From positions 1 through 34,306 of the forward strand of contig CANQTO010000028.1 of assembly GCA_947626785.1 (NCBI GenBank): 34,306 nt of DNA, read 5' to 3'. Both the position numbers and the translations under genes were made by a program. Origin of the DNA: an uncultured Oscillospiraceae bacterium (GTDB lineage: Bacteria > Bacillota > Clostridia > Oscillospirales > Oscillospiraceae). Below, one piece after another: positions 13,835 to 20,656 of the stretch (position 1 is the first letter of the stretch; every line of letters starts with the position of its first letter). The notes under the pieces are model-generated. The model saw only the letters and a program-made list of their open reading frames with translations, ran no database searches and was not told the DNA's origin.

Positions 13835-14959
13835 TTATTCCGCCGCTTCCTCGGTGGCCGGCTCCTCCCCGATGGCCGGGGGAGCCTCCTCCACCAGCGC
13901 GGCCAGAGCGGGGGCCGCCCCGTCGGCAAAGAGCCGGATGGCTGCCAGGGCCTCCTGGAGGGTGTTGCCGCTGCTGCCCACCTCGACGATCATGGAGCCG
14001 CCGGTGAGGTGCTGGTTGTAGCGCTCCCGGACCAGGGACACCGGGCGCATGAGGGTGGGGTGCTTGGCGTCCACGGCCTGCTGGAGATACAGGGCCAGGG
14101 CTAGGTTGGAGCGCCAGTTGGGGTGCTCCAGGCCGCTGTCGTCGCTGCCCACCAGGATCATCACCTGGCTGGCGCAGACCCCGTCCTCCTCGGCCATGGT
14201 CTTGTAGATCACATCGTCCGAGCCCAAAGCGTCCCGGTGCAGGTCGATGACCACGGCGATGCCCGGGTTCTCCTCCAGGGCCCGCTCCACCGCCTCCCCG
14301 GAGCGGGTATAGGAGCCGGTATAGCTGGGGTAGTCGTAGATCCCCCGGTCGTGGACCACCCGGAGCCCCGCCTCCTCAAAGAGCCGGGCCAGCTCGTCCC
14401 CCACCCGGATGATGTTGTACTCCGTGTCCTCCGTGCGGGCCGAGTCGTTGGCCTCGTAGCGGTCCAGGCCCGCCTGGGTGTAGGCCTCGCTGCCGTGGGT
14501 GTGGACGATGAGGATCTGGGCCCCCTCCGCCGGCAGGCGCACGGAGGGTCCCTGGGCCAGGATCTGGGCCACGTCCACCGGGTAGCGGGTGGCGTTTTTG
14601 ATCTGGAGCCCGCCCTGGATGGTGGTCTCCCGCACGTCCTCCCCGCCGCTGTCCAGCACGGCGGCCGCCGGGGCCGCCTCGGCCCAGAGAGCCGCCGGCA
14701 GGAGCTCTATGGGCTCCGCTCCGCTGTCCTCTGCCGCCGGCTCCGGATCTTCCGGGCCTTCCGGCGTTTCTGATTCCTCCGGCGGCGCTGTGGCCTCTGG
14801 GACCGCCTCCCCGCCGGAGACCGTCACGTTTTTCATCCGTCCCGCCTCGATGCTCCTGGCCACGGTCTCCCGCAGGCCGGGAAAGCCCCCCGTCATCCAG
14901 AGCAGATACAGGCAGACCGCCGTCAGACCCAGGGCCGCCAGTCTCTTTGCAGGCGCCAT
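13835..14959 (-). CDS. spoIIP: Stage II sporulation protein P (SpoIIP)
   Basis: The 374-residue protein has an N-terminal membrane anchor (about 6-24), a Pro/Glu-rich low-complexity linker (about 50-85) and a SpoIIP amidase domain from about 110. Visible active-site features are VHTHGSEAYT (His153, His155), VIDLHRDA (His241) and the glutamate in MIVEVGSSGNTLQEA. SpoIIP is a cell-wall amidase and endopeptidase that works with SpoIID and SpoIIM in thinning septal peptidoglycan and driving engulfment in the mother cell. The start ATG follows GAGGAGGCGAGGGA. A long acidic tail follows the domain. No clear terminator separates it from perR downstream. Sporulation control (SigE) is expected from the family, but I could not identify a convincing SigE promoter. 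Confidence 0.93.
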   Translation of the reverse strand: MAPAKRLAALGLTAVCLYLLWMTGGFPGLRETVARSIEAGRMKNVTVSGGEAVPEATAPPEESETPEGPEDPEPAAEDSGAEPIELLPAALWAEAAPAAAVLDSGGEDVRETTIQGGLQIKNATRYPVDVAQILAQGPSVRLPAEGAQILIVHTHGSEAYTQAGLDRYEANDSARTEDTEYNIIRVGDELARLFEEAGLRVVHDRGIYDYPSYTGSYTRSGEAVERALEENPGIAVVIDLHRDALGSDDVIYKTMAEEDGVCASQVMILVGSDDSGLEHPNWRSNLALALYLQQAVDAKHPTLMRPVSLVRERYNQHLTGGSMIVEVGSSGNTLQEALAAIRLFADGAAPALAALVEEAPPAIGEEPATEEAAE

Positions 14960-15038
14960 TCCCTCGCCTCCTCATTGGTTTTCTTCCCTATACCTTATGA
15001 GTCCGGAGGCCGGAACTTTCTTAAAAAAACAGCCGCCC

Positions 15039-15067
15039 TTGCAAAAGCGGCCGGACCGTGGTATATT
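15039..15067 (+). promoter_or_regulatory. Sigma-A promoter of the TSCPD-sleB-rsmG run
   Basis: TTGCAA (15039-15044), 17 nt, TATATT (15062-15067), 33 nt before the ATG at 15101. Confidence 0.72.
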
Positions 15068-15100
15068 TTCAATGAAATCTATATAAAGGAGACGAAAACC

Positions 15101-15355
15101 ATGACATTCACATACCGGCCCAAAGGCGTCTGCTCCCAGCTGATGGAGATCGAGACGGAGGACGGCAAGATCAAGCGCGTGAACGTGGTCGGCGGTTGCA
15201 GCGGCAACCTGCAGGGCATCTCCGCCCTGGTGGTGGGGATGGACGTGGAGGAGGCTATCCGCCGCATGGAGGGTATCCGCTGCGGCTATAAGAGCACCTC
15301 CTGCCCGGACCAGTTGGCCCAGGCTCTGAAAGCCAGCCTGGCCGCGGGGGCCTGA
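15101..15355 (+). CDS. TSCPD domain protein (TIGR03905-like)
   Basis: This 84-residue protein has the motifs YRPKGVCSQLMEIE, GGCSGNLQGIS and TSCPDQLAQAL, diagnostic of the small stand-alone TSCPD family. Related TSCPD domains occur at the C-terminus of class II ribonucleotide reductases; their cysteines may bind metal or take part in redox. The function of the small protein is not established. ATG at 15101 is preceded by AAAGGAG, with a promoter about 35 nt upstream. The stop codon is one nucleotide from the next start, so translation is probably coupled to the SleB-type lipoprotein. The reading frame also stays open upstream of the ATG but lacks family sequence there. Confidence 0.9.
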   Translation: MTFTYRPKGVCSQLMEIETEDGKIKRVNVVGGCSGNLQGISALVVGMDVEEAIRRMEGIRCGYKSTSCPDQLAQALKASLAAGA

Positions 15356-15356
15356 G

Positions 15357-16286
15357 ATGCCCCTCCGGCGCTCCGCCCTGCTGCCTCTGGCGCTGGTCCT
15401 GGCGCTGTGCCTCTCCGGCTGCTCCCTGATCTTTGGGGAGCGGACGCCGCCCACGGAGGACAGCCCTTCGGAGGCCACGGCGGCCCCGGCGCTGCCCAGC
15501 CCGCCCGCGCCCCGGGAGCAGGCCCCTTACCCGGACGTGCCGGTGTATTTTGACGGCCTGCTCACCGACAGGGGCTACCTGGTGGAGGACAGCCTGTACC
15601 TCTCCCCGGAGGCCATCTGCGCCTTCTTCGGCCAGGAGCTGAAGCTGACCGTCGGCCCGGACGGTGCCCTGCTGACCGGCGACGGGCTGGAGCTCTACGC
15701 TATCGAGGGCCTGGAGTATATCCAGGCCAACAGCCGCTATCTGTACACCCCCCTGGGGACCTTTCTGGCCGACGGGCGGCTGTACCTGCCGGCGGACGCG
15801 GTGGAGCGGATGCTGAACCTGCGCGCGGTCTACAGTCCCGAGGAGAACCGGGTGGAGATCGCCGGCAACGGCGTCAGCTTTCTCCCCGGCGGGGAAGACT
15901 ACTACGAGCGCAGCTTCTCGGAGGAGGAGCTCTACTGGCTGCCCCACATCATCAACGCCGAGTCCAAGGACGAGCCCCTGGCGGGCATGATCGGCGTGGG
16001 GAACGTGGTGCTCAACCGGGTGAAGAGCGACCGCTTTCCGGACACGGTCTACGGGGTGATCTACGACCGGGACTTTGCCGTGCAGTTTGAGCCCATTCTG
16101 GGCGGCGGCGTGCTGGAGGAGCCGGAGGAGCTGCCGGTGATCGCCTCCCGGCTGGTGCTGGAGGGCTACAACACCGTGGGCGACAGCCTCTTCTTCGTAA
16201 ACCCCGACAAGGGCGTCAGCCCCTGGTTCGAGGAGGACCTGACCCCCACCGTCACCATCGGCCTGCACCATTTTTATGTAAGCTAA
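15357..16286 (+). CDS. Cell-wall hydrolase (SleB family) lipoprotein
   Basis: The 309-residue protein has a lipoprotein signal ending CLSGC (Cys about 22), a Pro/Ala-rich linker, a copper-amine-oxidase N-terminal-like domain (about 60-165, two halves each resembling YLVEDSLYLSPEAICAFFG) and a C-terminal hydrolase_2/SleB domain (about 185-309). The catalytic glutamate is probably in LPHIINAESKDEPLAGMIGVGNVVLNRV. SleB-type enzymes are lytic transglycosylases acting on spore cortex or cell-wall peptidoglycan. The start ATG lies one base after the TSCPD stop. It neighbours spoIIP, consistent with a role in sporulation or germination, but a vegetative role is equally possible. Confidence 0.88.
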   Translation: MPLRRSALLPLALVLALCLSGCSLIFGERTPPTEDSPSEATAAPALPSPPAPREQAPYPDVPVYFDGLLTDRGYLVEDSLYLSPEAICAFFGQELKLTVGPDGALLTGDGLELYAIEGLEYIQANSRYLYTPLGTFLADGRLYLPADAVERMLNLRAVYSPEENRVEIAGNGVSFLPGGEDYYERSFSEEELYWLPHIINAESKDEPLAGMIGVGNVVLNRVKSDRFPDTVYGVIYDRDFAVQFEPILGGGVLEEPEELPVIASRLVLEGYNTVGDSLFFVNPDKGVSPWFEEDLTPTVTIGLHHFYVS

Positions 16287-16322
16287 ATCTTTATGATTAT
16301 GTAAACCTTTAGGAGAGACGTC

Positions 16323-17027
16323 ATGCTGGAAGATCTGCTCCGGGAGGGCTTCGCGGAGCTGGGCCTGCCCCTGGACGGCCGGGCTCTGGAGCGCTTCCGG
16401 ACCTATTACGCGACTCTGGAGGAGGTCAACCGGGTCATGAACCTGACCGCCATCTCCGGGGAGGAGGACGTGGCCCGGCTGCATTTTCTGGACTGCGCGG
16501 CGCTGCTGACGCTGGAGGAATTCCGGGGCAGGCGGGTGATCGACGTGGGCAGCGGCGCGGGCTTTCCCGGCCTGCCTCTGCTCATCGCCCGGCCGGAGCT
16601 GGAGCTGACTCTGCTGGACAGCCTGGACAAGCGGGTGAGATTCCTGCGCCAGCTGTGCGAAGAGCTGGGCTTTGACAAGGTGGACTGCCTCCACGCCCGG
16701 GCGGAGGAGGCGCCCAGGGAGCTGCGGGAGAGCTTCGATCTGGCCGTCAGCCGGGCGGTGGCCCGGCTGGACATGCTGCTGGAGCTCTGCCTGCCCTTTG
16801 TGCGCCCCGGCGGCCTCTTCATCGCCATGAAGGGCCCCGAGCCGGAGGAGGAGCTGCGCCAGGCCGGGCGGGCGGCCTCCCTGCTGGGCGGCAAGCTCCT
16901 GCGGACGGCCAAATATAGGGTGCCCGGCACGGACATCGTCCACAGCGCCGTCCTGGTGCGCAAGCTCTCCCCCACGCCCCCCAAGTATCCCCGCCGCTGG
17001 GCCCAGATCAAAAGCAAGCCTCTATAA
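16323..17027 (+). CDS. rsmG: 16S rRNA (guanine527-N7)-methyltransferase RsmG
   Basis: The 234-residue protein carries RsmG family motifs: VNRVMNLTAISGEEDVARLHFLDC, the SAM-binding VIDVGSGAGFPGLPLLIA, LLDSLDKRVRFLRQL, and SRAVARLDMLLELCLPFV. RsmG methylates N7 of G527 in 16S rRNA, and its loss gives low-level streptomycin resistance in other bacteria. ATG at 16323 follows TTAGGAGAG. It lies 36 nt after the SleB-type gene in a spacer that contains ATTATGTAAAC (16296-16306), and ends at a strong terminator. It is not next to gidA/mnmG here as in many Firmicutes. Confidence 0.95.
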   Translation: MLEDLLREGFAELGLPLDGRALERFRTYYATLEEVNRVMNLTAISGEEDVARLHFLDCAALLTLEEFRGRRVIDVGSGAGFPGLPLLIARPELELTLLDSLDKRVRFLRQLCEELGFDKVDCLHARAEEAPRELRESFDLAVSRAVARLDMLLELCLPFVRPGGLFIAMKGPEPEEELRQAGRAASLLGGKLLRTAKYRVPGTDIVHSAVLVRKLSPTPPKYPRRWAQIKSKPL

Positions 17028-17036
17028 GGCGCAAAA

Positions 17037-17063
17037 CATCCCCGGAGCGTGGCTCCGGGGATG
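17037..17063. terminator. Bidirectional terminator between rsmG and the BlaI-type gene
   Basis: CATCCCCGGAGC and GCTCCGGGGATG form a perfect 12-bp stem with a GTG loop, followed by CTTTT on the plus strand and preceded by GCAAAA, which gives TTTTGC on the minus strand. Confidence 0.9.
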
Positions 17064-17085
17064 CTTTTACCTATTTTCTTCGGAC

Positions 17086-17472
17086 TCAGCCGGTCTCCAG
17101 CAGCTGCTTCTTTCTCTGCTCCAGCAGCTCCTCTACCTTGTCGGCCAGGGCGGGGGTCATCTCGTCGCTGTTGATCAGGGCGCTGAACAGCTGGGGCAGC
17201 AGCTTCGCGCCGGGGACGGCAAACAACACGCTGCCATAGTACTCCTCACAGCTGATGGCCGGCGCAAAGAGACGCCCAAAGGTCTTGCCGCTTCTGGTGA
17301 AGCCCGCCTCGGTGATAGCGCCCTTGGCCAACAGGCCGTTGATCAGGATGTGGACGGAACTGTCTTTCCAGGACTTCCGCCCGGAATACTGAAGAATATC
17401 GCTGCGGGATAGGGGCCGGTCCATGCTCCACAGGACCTGCATGACCTCGAGCTCGCTCTTTGTCAGTTCCAT
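17086..17472 (-). CDS. BlaI/MecI/CopY family transcriptional repressor
   Basis: The 128-residue protein matches the penicillinase repressor family: LTKSELEVMQVLWSMDRPLSRSDIL, then DSSVHILINGLLAKGAI as winged helix (1-75), and a C-terminal dimerisation helix region ending LADKVEELLEQRKKQLL. BlaI-type proteins repress target promoters until cleaved or inactivated, usually by a neighbouring BlaR1-type metallopeptidase receptor. No blaR1 gene is adjacent, so this is an orphan whose targets are not visible here. ATG at 17470-17472 is preceded by GGGAGGA. The leader is about 105 nt from the predicted promoter and includes a small ATAAC/GTTAT hairpin. Confidence 0.85.
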   Translation of the reverse strand: MELTKSELEVMQVLWSMDRPLSRSDILQYSGRKSWKDSSVHILINGLLAKGAITEAGFTRSGKTFGRLFAPAISCEEYYGSVLFAVPGAKLLPQLFSALINSDEMTPALADKVEELLEQRKKQLLETG

Positions 17473-17583
17473 GGTTTTTTCCTCCCTATTTAATATGAAG
17501 CACCTTGGGACAAGGCACCCGGCCGGCTTGCGGCTATACTAACCGTCAAACGGATAACACGGGTTATTACTTCACGGCTTTAA

Positions 17584-17612
17584 AGTATATAACATTCCTC
17601 CGCAAAATGCAA
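17584..17612 (-). promoter_or_regulatory. Probable promoter of the BlaI-type gene
   Basis: On the minus strand TTGCAT (17607-17612), 17 nt, TATACT (17584-17589), about 110 nt before the ATG. The box GAGGAAT occurs twice around it. No classical TACA-TGTA BlaI dyad is seen. Confidence 0.55.
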
Positions 17613-17670
17613 GATATTCCTCGTAAATTTAAAAAGATTTAAAAAATTTTTTACCACTGACTAATATAAA

Positions 17671-17710
17671 ATGGGCTATGAAAAAACAGAAAGGTTCTTT
17701 CACAGCCCAT
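17671..17710 (-). terminator. Intrinsic terminator of bofA
   Basis: On the minus strand ATGGGCTGTGAAA (17698-17710) pairs with TTTCATAGCCCAT (17671-17683, one G-U pair) and is followed by TTTTATATT. It begins 24 nt past the bofA stop. The stem shares GGGCTGTG with terminators at 8980 and 34151. Confidence 0.82.
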
Positions 17711-17733
17711 TCAAGGATAATAATTTCCAGTAT

Positions 17734-18000
17734 TTACAAAAAGAGAAACTTTAACAGCACCAGCAGCAAAATGCCCGGGATACCCAGGACGCCCACCACT
17801 AGGGCGTTGAGCAGGTTCAGCTCCACCCCGATAGCGAAGAAGTCGGCAAAGAAATCGAAAATGAACAGCACCACATAGCCCACCGCCGTGTTGATGGCAA
17901 GCTTCGCCAGCAGCCGCATGGGCGCGGCCAGGATCTTGATGAGCAAAGCGATCAGCGCCACCGCAGCGCCGATCATCAGTATGATTGCGATCGTATCCAT
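17734..18000 (-). CDS. bofA: BofA family pro-sigma-K processing inhibitor
   Basis: This 88-residue membrane protein has an N-terminal helix (about 3-26), then AINTAVGYVVLFIFDFF and the conserved C-terminal pattern GVELNLLNALVVGVLGIPGILLLVLLKF, as in BofA. In B. subtilis BofA, with SpoIVFA, holds the protease SpoIVFB inactive in the forespore outer membrane and so delays pro-sigma-K cleavage. ATG at 17998-18000 follows AAAGGACA. It is preceded by a 275-nt spacer rich in hairpins. No SpoIVFA/FB gene is in the window. Many Clostridia have bofA far from recR-yaaL, as here. Confidence 0.9.
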   Translation of the reverse strand: MDTIAIILMIGAAVALIALLIKILAAPMRLLAKLAINTAVGYVVLFIFDFFADFFAIGVELNLLNALVVGVLGIPGILLLVLLKFLFL

Positions 18001-18100
18001 TCAAATGTCCTTTCTGTCCCAGTAAAAACTTCCCAGATTAAAACCGGTCCCACGGCATATACTATCCCCAGACGGCCGGACCGGACGGCGAGAGAGAAAG

Positions 18101-18234
18101 AGTCTGTCACGGATGGTACTTTATATAGGAGACTGTATAAAACCTCCAGGCGGGGCGGCTGTCAGCGGTAAGAGAGTTTTCCCGTGCGGGAAAATATCTT
18201 CCGCGGAGGCGGGGCAATTTTGCCCCGCCTTTTT
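18101..18234 (+). ncRNA. Candidate structured RNA with orphan terminator
   Basis: The plus strand holds three stems: TTTATATAG-GAGA-CTGTATAAA (18120-18141, a GNRA-type loop), TTTTCCCG-TG-CGGGAAAA (18177-18194), and the terminator at 18207-18230. AGTCT (18101-18105) can pair with AGACT (18130-18134) in competition with the first stem. AGGCGGGGC occurs at 18148-18156 and again as the 5' arm of the terminator (18207-18215), so the 3' arm has two possible partners. No plus-strand gene precedes or follows, and I found no convincing promoter. This may be a small RNA, a leader relic, or a minus-strand bofA leader. No known RNA family was recognised. Confidence 0.35.
18207..18234 (+). terminator. Orphan plus-strand terminator
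   Basis: AGGCGGGGCAA and TTGCCCCGCCT form an 11-bp stem with a TT loop, followed directly by TTTTGC. On the minus strand no U-tract follows, so the orientation is plus, although no plus-strand gene lies upstream. Confidence 0.75.
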
Positions 18235-18242
18235 GCATTATT

Positions 18243-18284
18243 TTATGTAAACTCATTTATGTTTATTATGTTATGTTATCTTGC
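18243..18284. repeat. Second set of 14-bp AT-rich repeats
   Basis: TTATGT recurs exactly every 14 bp at 18243 (TTATGTAAACTCAT), 18257 (TTATGTTTATTATG) and 18271 (TTATGTTATCTTGC). The last unit runs into the kinase stop codon at 18276-18278. This is the reverse-complement orientation of the array at 253-377 and has the same setting: a plus-strand terminator, then the repeats, then the 3' end of a minus-strand gene. TTATGTAAACT (18243-18253) equals the XerD arm of B. subtilis dif as I remember it. Confidence 0.65.
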
Positions 18285-19340
18285 GGTCTCCTCCGCCACG
18301 ATCCGCTCCATCTCGCCCCAGTGCTCTTCCATGCTCTCGATGAGCTTGAACTGGGTGCGGCAGCGGTCCAGATTGTGCTTCTCCCGCTCGATGGAGAAGT
18401 ATTTGTCCCCGTTGAGGTAGTCCGTCAGGAAGCGGATGCCGCACTCGATGGTCATGGTATAGGCCCCCAGAGGCATGGCAGCCGTCTCCTCTTTGGTCAG
18501 GCTGGGGCAGGCCTCGTAAAAGCCCCGGGTGAAGACCCGGAACATCTCCAGGTCCAGTTCGATCTTCGTCAGGTCCGTCTCGTCCTCGTCGCCGGTGGAG
18601 GCGCCGTAGCGGATGGCGTCCCCGAAATCGAACACCGACAGGCCGGGCATGACCGTGTCCAGGTCGATGACGCAGATGGCCTTGCGGCTGTCCTTATCCA
18701 GCAGGACGTTGTTGATCTTGGTGTCGTTGTGGGTCACCCGCAGGGGCAGCTCCCCCCGCAGGCGCAGGCCGTGGAGGGCGCAGGCCCGCTCCCGCCGCTC
18801 CAGGGCGAAAGCGAGCTCCTTCTCCACCTCCGGGAGCCGGTCCAGCGGGTCGGCGGCCATAGCGGCCTCCAGCTGCCGGTAACGGGCAGGCGTGTCGTGG
18901 AAGCCCACGATGGTCTCCTCCAGCTTTTCCGCCGGGAAGCCGTTGAGGGCGTACTGGAAATGCCCGAAGGCCTTGGCGCACTCACAGAAGTCCTCCGGCC
19001 CCTCCGGGCGCTGGAGGCAGATGCTGTTGTCCACAAAGCGGTAGATCCGCCAGCATCCGCCCTGGCCGTCGTCATAGTAATTGTGGCCGTCCAGGGTGTC
19101 GATATAGCGGATCATGGCCATGCCGTCCTGGCCCTTCTCCTGCAGGAAGGCGCTGATGGCGGTCATATTGCCCATGATGGCGTCCACATTGGGGAATACA
19201 TAGCGGTTGATCCACTGGAGGATGTATTTGGCCCCCGCATCGGTCTCGATCAGATAGGTCTCGTTGATGTGCCCGGTCTTGATCTGCCGGCAGCTGACCG
19301 GCGTCCCCTCCGTCGGGAAATGGAAAATGGCTTCCTTCAT
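18276..19340 (-). CDS. Aminoglycoside-phosphotransferase-fold sugar kinase (NahK-like)
   Basis: The 354-residue protein has the APH/choline-kinase fold: an N-lobe with GHINETYLIETDAGAKYILQWIN, the catalytic loop RVTHNDTKINNVLLD (Asp about 207 and Asn about 212), and the metal-binding CVIDLDTVMPGLSVFDFGD. These are the motifs of N-acetylhexosamine 1-kinase (NahK) and related proteins annotated as mucin desulfatase. NahK phosphorylates GlcNAc or GalNAc at C1. It lies 3 nt behind the MFS gene, so uptake and phosphorylation are probably coupled. No lacto-N-biose phosphorylase is nearby, so the substrate stays uncertain. The stop codon lies within the 14-bp repeats. Confidence 0.83.
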   Translation of the reverse strand: MKEAIFHFPTEGTPVSCRQIKTGHINETYLIETDAGAKYILQWINRYVFPNVDAIMGNMTAISAFLQEKGQDGMAMIRYIDTLDGHNYYDDGQGGCWRIYRFVDNSICLQRPEGPEDFCECAKAFGHFQYALNGFPAEKLEETIVGFHDTPARYRQLEAAMAADPLDRLPEVEKELAFALERRERACALHGLRLRGELPLRVTHNDTKINNVLLDKDSRKAICVIDLDTVMPGLSVFDFGDAIRYGASTGDEDETDLTKIELDLEMFRVFTRGFYEACPSLTKEETAAMPLGAYTMTIECGIRFLTDYLNGDKYFSIEREKHNLDRCRTQFKLIESMEEHWGEMERIVAEETAR

Positions 19341-19343
19341 AGC

Positions 19344-20645
19344 TTACCCCTTGCTTCCTTCTTTTTCTCCGTTTTGCTCCTGCCTGCGCAGCAGCAGGAC
19401 CGGCACGGCGGTCAGCACCAGCACGGCGGCCGCCGCCAGATAGATCCCCGGCGTGGGCACAGTCTTGACCTGGCCCAGCTCGATATAGGTGCTGTCGCCG
19501 CCCCGGATGACCGCGGCGCCGATGGCCGGGCCTATGATCATGGGCAGCAGCACGGTAAAGATCATGCGGATGCCCTGGAAATGCCCCACCTTATCCGCCG
19601 GCGTCCAGTCCCGGATATTGGCGCTCAGGGCGGCGGAGAGCATCATATAGCCGCTCATCATGACGCAGCCGGCCAGGATCACCGGCACAGTCCGGCGCAC
19701 AAAGCTCATGGCGACCAGACCCAGCAGCATCACCAGCGCCGCCGGGAACACGAAGCGCAGCTTCCCCATCCGGTCGATAAAGCGGCCGGAGATCACGCTG
19801 ACCGCCGAGGCCGTCACCAGGACGACGCCTAAGACCAGCGCGTAATCCGTGATCCCCAGGTAGTTCTGGATGTAGATGATGAGGAAGGGAAAGAAGACCT
19901 GCACGGCGACGGAAAAGATACAGGAGGCGCAGAAGGAGAGATACAGCGCCCGGTTGCCCGCCACGGTGGAGGGCCGCAGGCCGTAGAGCAGGTTCTTAAA
20001 GTAGCTGTCCCGCCGGGGCTTCAGGCCCGGTTCGTCCCGGACCAGAAAGACGGCGACGACGCCCACGGCGGACACCAGCGCGCCGAAGATGCCGAAGAAC
20101 TCTCTCCAGCGGCCCTGCTGAGTCAGGCCGTCAAAGAGTCCGAAGATGATCAGCATGGAGACCAGGGGCAGGATCGCCAAAACGCTCTCCGCCCGGCCCC
20201 GGTTCTCCCGGGTGGTCACATCGGTGACATAGGCGTTGAAAGCGCCGTCGTTGGCGGTGCTGCCGAAGAAGGTCATGACGCAGTCCATCACGACCACCAA
20301 GGTGGCGGCGGCCGAGGCCGCGTTGGCCGCCGGGAAAAGCCGTCCGGCGCTCTCCGGGGTGATGAAGCCAAAGGCGGCGGTAGAGAGGCCCCAGAGCATA
20401 TAGCCCACGCAGATGAAGGCCTTTCGCTTACCAAGCCTGTCGGACAGGGCCCCCATCAGCAGCGTGGTGACCGTGGCGGCGGCCGCCGACCAGCCCACCA
20501 TGGCCGCGATATAGCCCGGGTCAGTGGAGATGGTGTTATACAAAAACACGTTGAAATACATGTTCTCGATGGTCCACGCGAACTGACCGGACAGGCCGAT
20601 CAGGATCAGCGTCAGCCACTTCCGGGCTCCCAATTTATCTTTCAC
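19344..20645 (-). CDS. MFS transporter, SLC45-like sugar permease
   Basis: The 433-residue protein has about twelve membrane helices. The N-terminal helix pair contains QFAWTIENMYFNVFLYNTI, and the loop between helices 2 and 3 is GALSDRLGKRKAFICVGY, the MFS signature G-x3-D-R-x-G-x-R. The arrangement resembles the SLC45/GPH-like MFS transporters that move disaccharides or amino sugars with protons. The start is GTG at 20643-20645, preceded by TAAAGGAG at correct spacing. It lies 11 nt behind pepT and 3 nt before the NahK-like kinase. The pair likely imports and phosphorylates an N-acetylated or other sugar; this is inferred from context. Confidence 0.88.
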   Translation of the reverse strand: MKDKLGARKWLTLILIGLSGQFAWTIENMYFNVFLYNTISTDPGYIAAMVGWSAAAATVTTLLMGALSDRLGKRKAFICVGYMLWGLSTAAFGFITPESAGRLFPAANAASAAATLVVVMDCVMTFFGSTANDGAFNAYVTDVTTRENRGRAESVLAILPLVSMLIIFGLFDGLTQQGRWREFFGIFGALVSAVGVVAVFLVRDEPGLKPRRDSYFKNLLYGLRPSTVAGNRALYLSFCASCIFSVAVQVFFPFLIIYIQNYLGITDYALVLGVVLVTASAVSVISGRFIDRMGKLRFVFPAALVMLLGLVAMSFVRRTVPVILAGCVMMSGYMMLSAALSANIRDWTPADKVGHFQGIRMIFTVLLPMIIGPAIGAAVIRGGDSTYIELGQVKTVPTPGIYLAAAAVLVLTAVPVLLLRRQEQNGEKEGSKG

Positions 20646-20656
20646 CGCACGCTCCT

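Noticed and set aside
15255-16943. Long minus-strand frame opposite the SleB-type gene and rsmG
   Set aside because: It is a GC-rich mirror of two well-recognised genes and has no domain character. Similar mirrors across the window were set aside for the same reason.
18101-18234. Signal recognition particle RNA, 6S RNA or a fluoride riboswitch
   Set aside because: The SRP core with its asymmetric loop, the 6S central bubble and the fluoride pseudoknot sequences are not present; GGATGGT alone is not enough.
18113-18250. A 45-codon plus-strand frame through the structured spacer
   Set aside because: It has no RBS, reads straight through three hairpins and a terminator, and its product has no recognisable character.
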